Source: Bacteroidales bacterium (GTDB lineage: Bacteria > Bacteroidota > Bacteroidia > Bacteroidales > Muribaculaceae). From it: a DNA stretch of 32,405 bases. Where the stretch lies: positions 1 to 32,405 of the forward strand of contig JAUNFY010000028.1 in NCBI GenBank assembly GCA_030524805.1, in the 5' to 3' direction. The notes under the pieces were generated by a model. It did not search any database. It was not told the DNA's origin and saw only the letters and a list, made by a program, of their open reading frames with translations. Position 1 is the stretch's first letter. Each line of letters opens with the position of its first letter. A program made the position numbers and the translations under genes. Of this stretch, positions 23,360 through 31,550 are shown one piece after another.

Positions 23360-24657
23360 AATGTCACTTTTGTTGTACGGTAATATTCTATCATTTTCCG
23401 GCCCAGCAATGCCATGTATTTTGCCTGCAGCAGCGATTGGCGTGCCTCGAGCAGGTTGTTATGGGCTGTCATCAGTTCGATGGTGTTCACAAGGCCGAGG
23501 TGAAACTGTTCGTTGGTCAGCTCGTTGCTTGTCTTGGCCGATTCAAGTTGCTGCTCGGCCGCCTCATAGCGGCTCTGGGCCGACCTCGTGTCGATATACC
23601 AGTTTTCCACCGCCTGGGCAAGGTCGGTAAGTCGCTGGTCGGAGTCGAGTTGTGCGCTCAGTTGCTGGATTTTTGCGCGCGCCACTGCCGTTTGGGTCTT
23701 TTTGTTGTCGAGTATGGGTATGGAGAGCGACAACCCTATGTTTTCATTCCATCCTTGTTTGAGCTGCGTGCCGAAAGCTCCGCCGGGAGCGTAATATCCG
23801 GTGCCCACTCCTGCATTGAGCGATATGTTGGGGCGCCCTGCCGCTTTGGCTATGTCCACGTCGATGTCGGCTCCTTCCTGCTGCAGCCTGAGGCCCTGCA
23901 GCTGCAGGTCGTTGTCTACTGCCAGCCGGTAGCTTTCGTCGATGGGTGGAAGCTGAGCCAGCAGTTCACGGGCGGTCACCTCCACGTCGGCGAGTTCCAC
24001 CTCATGGTCGATGCCGAGTTCAAGAAGTTTCTTCAATTCCATCCTGCGCGTGTCGTAAGTGCCGCGTGCATTCACCAGGTTGTATTGGTCTTGCTCATGC
24101 TGTGCCTTCAGTTGGGCATAGTCCACCCGCGAAGCCCTTCCGGCTTCCATCAGTGCTTTCATGCGCTCGGCCTGTGCCGCGCTCAGTTTTTCCGCCTCCT
24201 CATAAATCAGGATGCTTTCTCGAGCATAGAGTATGTTGAGATACACCTGCAGCAGATCCGTCTCGAGCGTGCGGAGAGCGTCGGCCGTGTCGAGATGGCT
24301 TATTTCAGAGTTCAGTTTGTTGCGCTCTATGGTCTTCTCCCGTTCTCCGCCATTCCATACGGTCCAGCCGGCGTTGAGCCCTAACTGGCCGTTATAGGTG
24401 TTTTTGTTGCTGTTGCTCCAGGGCATGTTGGAGTAGGAGTGGGTGGTGTTGAAGTCGAGCGATGGTTGCCACTTCGCCTTGGCTTCCTCCGTATTGTAGT
24501 CTGCAGTCTGCTCATTGAGCCGGAGCTTTTGCAGCGATATGTTGTGGCCCTTTGCGTAGTCCACACATTCGGCATAGCTCCACACATCGTCGGCAGCCGG
24601 CAGAGAGATAGCCGTCAGCGTCAACAGTAATGAAGATGTAAGGATTCTTGTGTTCAT
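23356..24657 (-). CDS. TolC-family outer-membrane efflux protein
   Basis: The protein has 433 residues. A signal peptide covers about 1-20 (MNTRILTSSLLLTLTAISLPA). The rest has the two-repeat TolC pattern with beta-strand pairs followed by long coiled-coil helices: WSYAECVDYAKGHNISLQKLRL, then GWTVWNGGEREKTIERNKLN, and in the second half GLSLSIPILDNKKTQTAVARAKIQQL. It forms the trimeric exit duct for the MacAB pump encoded downstream in the same operon. The start at 24657 was preferred over ATG at 24663, two codons earlier, and over the long N-terminal extension to 24840, which lacks signal-peptide character and runs through the promoter. The leader starts with a stem-loop. Confidence 0.92.
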   Translation of the reverse strand: MNTRILTSSLLLTLTAISLPAADDVWSYAECVDYAKGHNISLQKLRLNEQTADYNTEEAKAKWQPSLDFNTTHSYSNMPWSNSNKNTYNGQLGLNAGWTVWNGGEREKTIERNKLNSEISHLDTADALRTLETDLLQVYLNILYARESILIYEEAEKLSAAQAERMKALMEAGRASRVDYAQLKAQHEQDQYNLVNARGTYDTRRMELKKLLELGIDHEVELADVEVTARELLAQLPPIDESYRLAVDNDLQLQGLRLQQEGADIDVDIAKAAGRPNISLNAGVGTGYYAPGGAFGTQLKQGWNENIGLSLSIPILDNKKTQTAVARAKIQQLSAQLDSDQRLTDLAQAVENWYIDTRSAQSRYEAAEQQLESAKTSNELTNEQFHLGLVNTIELMTAHNNLLEARQSLLQAKYMALLGRKMIEYYRTTKVTL

Positions 24658-24688
24658 TTGCATTTCGTTGATGTGAGAAAAAACTGAA

Positions 24689-24705
24689 GAAGTTGAAACA
24701 ACTTC
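24689..24705 (-). repeat. Dispersed stem-loop motif at the 5' end of the tolC leader
   Basis: Minus strand GAAGTTGTTTCAACTTC: a 7-bp perfect stem with a TTT loop. It lies just after the predicted transcription start, so the transcript would begin with this hairpin. Confidence 0.7.
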
Positions 24706-24709
24706 GATG

Positions 24710-24741
24710 CAAATTAACACATAAAAAAGACGATTGGCAAA
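24710..24741 (-). promoter_or_regulatory. Promoter of the tolC-macAB operon
   Basis: Minus strand TTTG (24741-24738), 20 nt, TTAATTTG (24717-24710), one mismatch from TAnnTTTG. The TTTG lies in the loop of the terminator of the preceding gene, so the two signals share DNA. Confidence 0.7.
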
Positions 24742-24759
24742 AATTATCAACCAATCGCC
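24722..24759 (-). terminator. Intrinsic terminator of the AAA ATPase gene
   Basis: Minus-strand stem GGCGATTGG / CCAATCGTC (24759-24751 with 24737-24729; 9 bp with one G-T) is followed by a T-run (complement of 24722-24728), about 95 nt after the stop codon. Confidence 0.75.
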
Positions 24760-24854
24760 TGTTATATCCAATGAATCGTATGTCGGTAAGATCCCGCAGC
24801 GCTGAGGCGAAGTCATCATCCCGCAGCCCCTGATCGTCAAAACGGCAGCCCCCC

Positions 24855-26246
24855 TCAGTCGGCATAAAGGGCTCCGATTACATCTTGCGGGTAAACAATA
24901 GTGATGTCGTTCGGTTTATCTTTCGGCTCATTTTTAAGAAACAATACCGGCACTATTTTCTTATTCTTTGCAAGAGGAAGTCTGTTGGCCTTTTCAATGA
25001 GTTTGCGGTGCAACTCAGATGCAATTTCAGGATTTGTCCATTTGCATTCGCCTACCAACAGCGCTTCGCCGTCGGTCGATTCGGCAATGACATCAAACTC
25101 CATCTCTCTGAATGTGCCTTTCTCTTCACCCGCAACGCTTCCCCACCATCTTCCTGCTTCGCCCCAACGGTGCCCGAACAGCAGATTGCCGCTTACTGCC
25201 TCACGGCAAAGATGCTCCCAATGTTGTGATATATATCCGGCTGCTTTAGCTTCAATATCTTCCATCACAATATTCTTGCGACCCCGTGCAAGGCTCGACA
25301 TGTTGGGCATGATGAATGTATAATAGAAGTCCATCATAGGGTCGTTTATGCGGTAGATTCCTTTTTTTGATTTTTTCGGACTTTCTCCGAATGGTATCTC
25401 CCGGCGCAGATATGTCATCTGAATCAGACGGTCGAGAGGTGCTGACAATGAAGTGGCATCGCGACCCATTCGGGATGCTATTTCCGACAACCGGGAGGCC
25501 CCGCCGGCTATGACTGCCATGAGGGATTCCGACTGCACGGTTGCTGTCAGATCGTCAAGAAACAGTTTCTTGGGTTCATCATAGAGCACCGCTGTCGGGC
25601 CGAGCAGCATTCCCCTGATCGCATCCCGCAGGGAGGGATATTCCTCCCTGAGTTCCCAGTATCTTGGCACTCCACCCCATACACTGTATTCCTCCACTGT
25701 GGATATGGCGTCCAGACCAAGTCCTTCCTGTAAATAAGGCAACGGGATGGGACGTACATCAATGATGGCATCGGCGCGACCATACAAAGGCTCGCTCTGA
25801 CTCAGTATCATCTCCTGCATCATCCTTTGTGAACTTCCGCAGATTACAAGATTGTATTTCAATGTTTTGGAGTCAAGAATCCTCTGGATTATGGATGAAA
25901 GCCCGGGAGAATGTTTCACCATATATGGAAATTCATCAAGGCATAAGGTGAATTGCCGGTCGGTGAGTCGGTTGAGCATCATGAACAAATCCTCCCAGCT
26001 GTCGAACTTGGCCATGCCTATCTCAGGAAACTTTTGCGCCAATAATTCCTGAAGCATTTCAAGTTGTACATTGTCAACTAAATCTCCGGCCATATAATAT
26101 ATGTCGTTGGTCGTAAGCACACGCTTGATAAGTGTTGACTTGCCAAGTCGCCGCCGTCCGAATACAACTACAAATTTTGGCTGTTTTGCATAATCAAGCA
26201 CTCTTTCCAGTTCTGCTATCTCCTCTTTACGGTCAAGAAATTTCAT
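24855..26246 (-). CDS. AAA ATPase with DUF234-type C-terminal nuclease-like domain
   Basis: The protein has 463 residues. The N-terminal ATPase domain of the archaeal-ATPase type has FLDRKEEIAELE, Walker A GRRRLGKST (30-38), Walker B LCLDEF (101-106) and a sensor CGSS. A winged-helix part follows (about 250-310, LSEIASRMGRDATSLSAPLD). The C-terminal domain carries a PD-(D/E)xK-like set: E383 and D385 in EMEFDVIAES and E400/K402 in LLVGECKW, typical of DUF234. Such genes are common in Bacteroidota and archaea; their biological role is not settled, though nucleic-acid processing or defence is suspected. It is monocistronic, with a consensus promoter. Confidence 0.85.
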   Translation of the reverse strand: MKFLDRKEEIAELERVLDYAKQPKFVVVFGRRRLGKSTLIKRVLTTNDIYYMAGDLVDNVQLEMLQELLAQKFPEIGMAKFDSWEDLFMMLNRLTDRQFTLCLDEFPYMVKHSPGLSSIIQRILDSKTLKYNLVICGSSQRMMQEMILSQSEPLYGRADAIIDVRPIPLPYLQEGLGLDAISTVEEYSVWGGVPRYWELREEYPSLRDAIRGMLLGPTAVLYDEPKKLFLDDLTATVQSESLMAVIAGGASRLSEIASRMGRDATSLSAPLDRLIQMTYLRREIPFGESPKKSKKGIYRINDPMMDFYYTFIMPNMSSLARGRKNIVMEDIEAKAAGYISQHWEHLCREAVSGNLLFGHRWGEAGRWWGSVAGEEKGTFREMEFDVIAESTDGEALLVGECKWTNPEIASELHRKLIEKANRLPLAKNKKIVPVLFLKNEPKDKPNDITIVYPQDVIGALYAD

Positions 26247-26301
26247 AATTATTTTTCAAGAAAATTATTTTTCGCAAAAATAATAATAAAATTTGGTTCT
26301 G

Positions 26302-26333
26302 CAAAATTAAAGTGCCGCAATTATCTTATCAAA
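26302..26333 (-). promoter_or_regulatory. Promoter of the AAA ATPase gene
   Basis: Minus strand TTTG (26333-26330), 20 nt, TAATTTTG (26309-26302): an exact match. It predicts a leader of about 50 nt. Confidence 0.8.
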
Positions 26334-26414
26334 ACGCCCTGCTTTTGTCCGCGCATATATGAAGACGAATTGCTTCTGTCTGAGTATATATGTCGTTTAA
26401 TTATTGTAAGCTAC

Positions 26415-26831
26415 TTATTGCAGTTGTTCAAACACCTGCAATAGAAAAACTGAGTCGGGGCTGTTGATTTGGAAAGCACCGCTTTCGATGCGGGCATTGA
26501 TTTGGGGTGCGGTTATCACGGAGTCGTTGTATACGAAGCCCAGCCTTTTCCCTATCAATCGTTCCGTGCCGTCAGCCCAATGCTGCCGTTTTTCAGGTTT
26601 CACACGTCCCTGAATCAATAACCGGTCGACGGTATATCCATCGATTACAAAAGTGTCCCTGACTATAGCCAACGCTTCAAAATCCTTCACCGTAGCCAAC
26701 GGTTTGCCTGCAATCGAATTGTCGGGGTAGTCGGCAACCGGATACCACCCGTCTGCTCTTCCATGCCGCGAACACGCGCAAAGCAGCATGAGCAAAGCCA
26801 TCAGAAAAGCGATGATTGTTTGCCTGTCCAT
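26415..26831 (-). CDS. Lipoprotein with SecD P1-head-like domain
   Basis: The protein has 138 residues. A lipoprotein signal ends in LLCAC (C18 or C20). The C-terminal half, GKRLGFVYNDSVITAPQINA followed by RIESGAFQIN, strongly resembles the P1 head subdomain of SecD (pattern: hydrophobic strand, xDGxVxSAPxI, then I-xxGxxQI). In SecD this periplasmic domain touches protein emerging from the Sec channel. Here it stands alone on a lipid anchor, without membrane helices. It is the last gene of the operon with two outer-membrane barrels (11 nt after the second). A chaperone-like role for those barrels or their cargo is a possible reading, not shown. Confidence 0.72.
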   Translation of the reverse strand: MDRQTIIAFLMALLMLLCACSRHGRADGWYPVADYPDNSIAGKPLATVKDFEALAIVRDTFVIDGYTVDRLLIQGRVKPEKRQHWADGTERLIGKRLGFVYNDSVITAPQINARIESGAFQINSPDSVFLLQVFEQLQ

Positions 26832-26842
26832 ATAATCTTTCT

Positions 26843-28927
26843 TTATTTCAATATGCCGGAGTTGACACCTGATTGCTGGGATGCCTCATTGCCCCGTTCA
26901 ACTTTCTTGCCGAATCCGAGTGTGTATGTCACAGCCAATCGTGCCAGCGCATGGTCGTTGATTGAATATGTCTGTTCGGTCTTGTCATAATACTCACTGT
27001 GCATCACGCTTTTGTCGCTGCGCCAATGCCAACGGGCGAAGTTGGCAACCTGCAACTGAAAATTCCAGGTCGCGTTAGCCCACCCGGCTTGAAGTCGGTA
27101 AAAAGATTTTGTTTTCATCCAGGTTCCCACCATGCAGCCATCGGGGTATCCTTGCGGTGAGTAATATAATCCTGAGAAGGTCCAGTTTCCCAGAAAGTAG
27201 TTTGCCTGAAAAGCATATACCAGCTGAGTCTTGTTCAGATTATATGGCTCGCCGTTATGTACTGATGTCGCATTCAGTTGGGCGGTGAGTTGCAGTTTCC
27301 TGTCAAGCAGACGTAAGGTGCCGTATACGCCGTAGTTCCACTGTGAGTATGCCCCGCCCGGTTGCTTGATGGTACGCAATATGCCTGTTGCCGAAGGCGT
27401 ATAGTCATATACATATCGGTTGTCGACTATCCATGTGTTGGCAAATGCCGAAAGACTGAATACGTTGTTCGGTACAAATGAATAATTGACTCCTGCATCA
27501 TAACTGCCGTATGAGACAAGGTTGGGATTGCCAGTATAGCTCATCAGCGGATTGCTTTGAACTACGGCGGCTGAGCGGTAGCTTGACGAAGGTATGGATT
27601 TGAGATGGTGGAAATCTCCACGGATCGAATGGCTGTCATTGGGAGAATACTGCAATGAGAAGTCAATCCACGGAGCAGCCGAGTTGTCTTTATAGTCCAT
27701 ATATTCCTGCCTGTCCCAATGGTAACCGAACCCAACCATGCCATATATTTTTCCTGTGGAAAGGCTATACTGCACGCCCGGACCCACGCGATAGGTATGG
27801 GAGTTGTCGCTTGTGTTTGCCGTTCCTGAATATGTAGTGTTGTTTGTGGTGATTGTTGTCTGTAGCATAGCATTCAGGCTGCCCCATTTGCCGAATGAAT
27901 GTGTATAGGTAAGGTCTGCCTTGAACTGGTGGGAATCATCCTTCGCAGCATTATAATATTCACCTTTCCCTGCCTCCACATATAGGCTCTTCGTGTTTGT
28001 GTGCGAATGAGCGTATGCAGGCGAAAAGGTTATGGTGTTCTTGTCATTAAGTATGAAATTCCAATAACCGTTGTAGGAAATGGAGTTTACGCGATTGGTA
28101 GAGCTATTGGAATAATCGGCGCGTTCCGATACCTCCGGAGAATACTGGATAAATCCAGATTGTTCGTTTACCGGCGACCGGTTGAAATCAGCGCCGATCA
28201 CATTCTGAATGGTGATTTTGTCTGATGAATAGAGAGCCTTGAATGTGGGCCAGTAAGTGTGGTCGCGCCATTTGGCAGCCGTTTGGATGGAGTTGCGTTC
28301 GAAGATTTTGAGCGAACCGTCGGCTTGTGGCAGACGGAATGTTTCGTAAATGTCGCTTCCCGCGTGTTTCTCATTGAGATAGAATGCTCCGCCGGCTATG
28401 TCAAAAGTCATCCGTTTGTATTGCAACTTGCCGTATACACTGGCCTGTCCCGCATTGGAGGTGTTTTCCCACCCATAGACTTTCACATATCCTCCATATT
28501 CATATTTCTGCATTACGAAATTCACAACATGAGCTTTGCCAAGAAAACGGGGATCGGTAGGAAAATCATAATATTCCACTTTCTTTACATCCTGCATGCG
28601 CATACCCTCCATGTCCTGTTTGGAAGCCGGGAGGAAATCTATGAAAACATCAACACTCTTGCCTGCCATGTCCTTTATCTCATCATTGGGCGAAACGCGC
28701 AGTTGAGGGATAGCCATCCTGTTCAATAGATCGGCGGCAGTCTGCGAAGCGTTCTTCTGCTTTGCGGTCGGAATATAAGTTGACACCTCTGCACCAAGTC
28801 GCTGGTTGCGGGCCTCGACAACCACCTCATTCAGTTCTTGCGTCTTTAATGTGTCGGCCTGTTCCTGAGCATAAACAGGCATGGCAGCCATACCCGACAA
28901 TATGATTGATGTGATAACTTTCGACAT
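26843..28927 (-). CDS. TonB-receptor-like outer-membrane barrel, tandem copy 2
   Basis: The protein has 694 residues. A signal peptide ends at VYAQ (about 1-20). A plug-like domain starts with TLKTQELNEVVVEARNQR and includes PQLRVSPNDEIKDMAGKSVD and VKKVEYYDFPTDPRFLGKAH; about 540 residues of barrel strands follow. After the last strand LAVTYTLGFG comes a short tail KKVERGNEASQQSGVNSGIL-K, nearly the same as in the upstream paralogue. It belongs to the outer membrane beta-barrel family related to TonB receptors and lacks a carboxypeptidase-like domain. It lies 5 nt after its paralogue, with DNA almost identical over the signal peptide region, indicating tandem duplication. The substrate is unknown. 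Confidence 0.85.
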   Translation of the reverse strand: MSKVITSIILSGMAAMPVYAQEQADTLKTQELNEVVVEARNQRLGAEVSTYIPTAKQKNASQTAADLLNRMAIPQLRVSPNDEIKDMAGKSVDVFIDFLPASKQDMEGMRMQDVKKVEYYDFPTDPRFLGKAHVVNFVMQKYEYGGYVKVYGWENTSNAGQASVYGKLQYKRMTFDIAGGAFYLNEKHAGSDIYETFRLPQADGSLKIFERNSIQTAAKWRDHTYWPTFKALYSSDKITIQNVIGADFNRSPVNEQSGFIQYSPEVSERADYSNSSTNRVNSISYNGYWNFILNDKNTITFSPAYAHSHTNTKSLYVEAGKGEYYNAAKDDSHQFKADLTYTHSFGKWGSLNAMLQTTITTNNTTYSGTANTSDNSHTYRVGPGVQYSLSTGKIYGMVGFGYHWDRQEYMDYKDNSAAPWIDFSLQYSPNDSHSIRGDFHHLKSIPSSSYRSAAVVQSNPLMSYTGNPNLVSYGSYDAGVNYSFVPNNVFSLSAFANTWIVDNRYVYDYTPSATGILRTIKQPGGAYSQWNYGVYGTLRLLDRKLQLTAQLNATSVHNGEPYNLNKTQLVYAFQANYFLGNWTFSGLYYSPQGYPDGCMVGTWMKTKSFYRLQAGWANATWNFQLQVANFARWHWRSDKSVMHSEYYDKTEQTYSINDHALARLAVTYTLGFGKKVERGNEASQQSGVNSGILK

Positions 28928-28932
28928 ATATT

Positions 28933-31038
28933 TTATTTCAAGATTGCAGATGCCGCTCCAGATTGTTCGCCGACTTCGTTTCCGCGTTGCACTTTCTTGC
29001 CGTAGCCGAATGTGTAAGTGGCGGTGAAATTTATGCGGGGGTGTGATGATGTGCCGATGATAGTCTGTCGCTCGCTATAATATGGTGAAATGGTGGCGTT
29101 TGTCGCGCCATTCCATCCTTTATTAAAGAAGTTGGCAGCCATGACACGCAGATTCCAGTTAGCGTTGGCCCACCCGATGGTCACACTGTGGAAATTCCGA
29201 TCCTTGTTTATCCGTGGCGAAGATGTAAACATACTTTTCTGAGGACTTTCATAATAGGCTTGAAAATAGAAACTGTCGAGATAATAGCTGGCCTGAGCCG
29301 TCACACGGAACGAATTGCAGTTCTCGTTGAATATGCCGGTTGATTTATAAAACGACTGACTTGGGTTGGCGTATAGCTGAAGTTTTCCGTTGAGCAGTTT
29401 CCAGTTGGCGGCTAATCCAATCTCACCATTATAGTAATCACCGTCATTGATATATGACCGCAACAGTGCTTTCCCTTTATCATAGGGAGTATAGACAAGC
29501 AACTGACGGTCATACATGCCGAAATAGCGACCGTAGGCACTCATGCCGAAAGCATTTGAAGGCATCCAGGTATATGCAAGGTTGACTGTTGTGTGTCTGC
29601 AATTTTCCAATAATGGATTTCCTGTAATATACATCAGTTCATTCTCTCGGAGTAAATCAGATGATTTCCCTGAGATGCCGGGGCTGTTTGTCGCATATTG
29701 GAAATATGCGGAAAAACTGTTTTTCTGATTTGGAACATACCGCACATTTATGTGAGTGAACGGATACGTGTCGCTGTTTTTCTGTCCGTTTATGTCACTG
29801 TTTTCCCAGGCAAGACCGGCATCAAGATTAACTGATATTTTCTGTGTCTGGAAATTGTAGCCGACCATACCTGCGCCAAAAGCGTTATGGAATTTGTCTT
29901 TATATCCGTTGTCTCCGGTGTATTCAAGACGGTTGATGTTGTCGCCATAGTTGCCACCTAACATTACAGAGTGCTTCTGCCCGAAACTTTTCCGGATATA
30001 CAGATTCAGACGATAGTTGTAGGCGTTCTCTTTAGCATGACGGTATATTGCTGGTTGCTCAGATGCAGCATAATCAGTATAATCGTTGCCGTGGGTATAG
30101 TTGAACGAAGGGGAGAAGTCAACAGAATATCCCTTTGGCAGAGCGAAGAAATAGGTACCGGAATAAGCGACTGAGTTGGAACGGTTCGGATTCTTCCTCT
30201 CAAATGAATATCCCTCTACTGAATTTGGCGAATACTCCAGCTTGCCGGAATATTCATTTGTAGGTATTTCTAAGTTAGTAAACGCAAGAAGATTGCGTAT
30301 CTGGATTCTGTCACTGTTATATGTGGCGCGGAAAGTGACAGGATATTGGTTCTGCTTATAATGCGACGATTCAAGTGTTTCCTTCCGGGTTAGCGAAAAT
30401 TCCTTACCGTCCTCTCCGGTCAAACGGTAAATACCCTCTGTCGTGCTACCGATATGGTGGTTGTTCCAGTTATTGGCGCCGGCATACAGGTCGTAGGTCA
30501 TCTTCTTGTAAGAGAACTTTGAGAAGATGTTGACACGACTTGACAATCCGACAAGGAAATTTTCATTCGCAGTCACCTTTGTGTAGCCTCCATATGCGTA
30601 TTCCTGCACGATAATGTTTATCACTCTCTCAGCTCCACGGAAACGAGGGTCGGTAGGAAATTCAAGATATTCCACACGCCTAACATCTGCTGTTCGCAGT
30701 CCTTCCATTTCCTCTTTGGAGGCTTCAAGGAAATTGATGTAAATGGCTACGCTGCCGCCAACGTTGTCGGTAACAGTTTCGTCTATCGGATTTATCCTTA
30801 TCTGAGGTATTGCCATCTGCCGCAGAAGATCCACTGCATTTTGCGCCGCGTTCTTCTGCTTCCCCGAGGGCGTATATGTTGACTTAGCCGATGAAGTGCG
30901 TTGCATCTGCGCTTGCACAACGACCTCATTCAGTTCTTGTGTCTTTAACGTGTCGGCCTGCTCCTGCGCATAAACAGGGATGGCAGCCATAGCCGACAAT
31001 ATGATTGATGATGCAATCTTTGTCATAGCCGGATTCAT
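28933..31038 (-). CDS. TonB-receptor-like outer-membrane barrel, tandem copy 1
   Basis: With the start at 31038 the protein has 701 residues; ATG at 31026 is an alternative. The signal peptide is SSIILSAMAAIPVYAQ, then TLKTQELNEVVVQAQMQR and a plug-like domain with PQIRINPIDETVTDNVGGSV and VRRVEYLEFPTDPRFRGAE, then barrel strands. The end is INFTATYTFGYG plus a tail KKVQRGNEVGEQSGAASAIL-K. An 80-codon upstream extension would overlap the lipoprotein gene in another frame and lacks a signal peptide, so it was rejected. The ATG overlaps the stop of the upstream lipoprotein gene (ATGA). It is the same family as the barrel at 14444-16540. The two tandem copies differ most in the barrel, suggesting different cargo. 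Confidence 0.85.
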   Translation of the reverse strand: MNPAMTKIASSIILSAMAAIPVYAQEQADTLKTQELNEVVVQAQMQRTSSAKSTYTPSGKQKNAAQNAVDLLRQMAIPQIRINPIDETVTDNVGGSVAIYINFLEASKEEMEGLRTADVRRVEYLEFPTDPRFRGAERVINIIVQEYAYGGYTKVTANENFLVGLSSRVNIFSKFSYKKMTYDLYAGANNWNNHHIGSTTEGIYRLTGEDGKEFSLTRKETLESSHYKQNQYPVTFRATYNSDRIQIRNLLAFTNLEIPTNEYSGKLEYSPNSVEGYSFERKNPNRSNSVAYSGTYFFALPKGYSVDFSPSFNYTHGNDYTDYAASEQPAIYRHAKENAYNYRLNLYIRKSFGQKHSVMLGGNYGDNINRLEYTGDNGYKDKFHNAFGAGMVGYNFQTQKISVNLDAGLAWENSDINGQKNSDTYPFTHINVRYVPNQKNSFSAYFQYATNSPGISGKSSDLLRENELMYITGNPLLENCRHTTVNLAYTWMPSNAFGMSAYGRYFGMYDRQLLVYTPYDKGKALLRSYINDGDYYNGEIGLAANWKLLNGKLQLYANPSQSFYKSTGIFNENCNSFRVTAQASYYLDSFYFQAYYESPQKSMFTSSPRINKDRNFHSVTIGWANANWNLRVMAANFFNKGWNGATNATISPYYSERQTIIGTSSHPRINFTATYTFGYGKKVQRGNEVGEQSGAASAILK

Positions 31039-31502
31039 TGTCGTTTGCGGGTTTTGAGTTTGTAGAGGGTGGTGGTTTGGTTGGGATATAGCACCGGATC
31101 TTGTGCCGACCATTGCAGCCACATCTCGGTTGGTGTCAACTTCTGAATGAGGCGGTACCCGTCGGTGGAGTTTCCGGCAGTGTAGATGACCGTATAGTTC
31201 CCCGTGGTGAAAGACCATTGAAAACTCCTTACGTATTTCTTTACAGACGGATCTTTCAGCGAACCCACCGCAGTCCATCCTTTGGCGTCTTTGCCGAATG
31301 AATAAACTGTGGTCTCATCTTCAAATGTCTGTTCATTGCCAAGTCCGTAATCGGCATAAACCACAAGCCATTCCACATCGGTGAGCAAGGCTACGGTATT
31401 CTGCTGCCCTTCATCAAGGTAGCCGCTCCGCCCCTCACACGACGGCAATGCCATCATCAGGAAGAGCAGGAAAAAGGTTCCAATTATTTCAGTCGCTTTC
31501 AT
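31035..31502 (-). CDS. Small lipoprotein, possibly lipocalin-like
   Basis: The protein has 155 residues. A lipoprotein signal ends in ALPSC (C22). The rest is a compact beta-strand-rich domain with VEWLVVYADYG, ETTVYSFGKDAKGW, SFTTGNYTVIY, YRLIQKLTPTEMWLQW and LYKLKTRKR. That layout (an opening Trp, alternating strands and a late LT-x-x-x-M-x-L strand) resembles small lipocalin-like lipoproteins of Bacteroidota, but I cannot name the family with confidence. Start ATG 31502 was preferred over ATG 31538 because it begins the lipoprotein signal. It overlaps the barrel gene by 4 nt and is preceded by a copy of the dispersed stem-loop motif. Confidence 0.72.
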   Translation of the reverse strand: MKATEIIGTFFLLFLMMALPSCEGRSGYLDEGQQNTVALLTDVEWLVVYADYGLGNEQTFEDETTVYSFGKDAKGWTAVGSLKDPSVKKYVRSFQWSFTTGNYTVIYTAGNSTDGYRLIQKLTPTEMWLQWSAQDPVLYPNQTTTLYKLKTRKRQ

Positions 31503-31525
31503 CAGTCCAAAAAAACTTAAGTATT

Positions 31526-31542
31526 GAAGTTTAAACAACTTC
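31526..31542 (-). repeat. Dispersed stem-loop motif before the lipoprotein gene
   Basis: Minus strand GAAGTTGTTTAAACTTC, with stem GAAGTT/AACTTC, lies 24 nt before the ATG. It overlaps a second possible stem AAACTT/AAGTTT (31532-31527 with 31518-31513) that is followed by four more T. Confidence 0.7.
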
Positions 31543-31550
31543 GTTATATT

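Noticed and set aside
24658-24840. 61-codon N-terminal extension of TolC
   Set aside because: It contains the preceding terminator and the tolC promoter; a signal peptide begins at 24657.
31039-31278. 80-codon N-terminal extension of the first tandem barrel
   Set aside because: It overlaps the lipoprotein gene in another frame and has no signal peptide; the signal peptide starts after the ATG at 31038.
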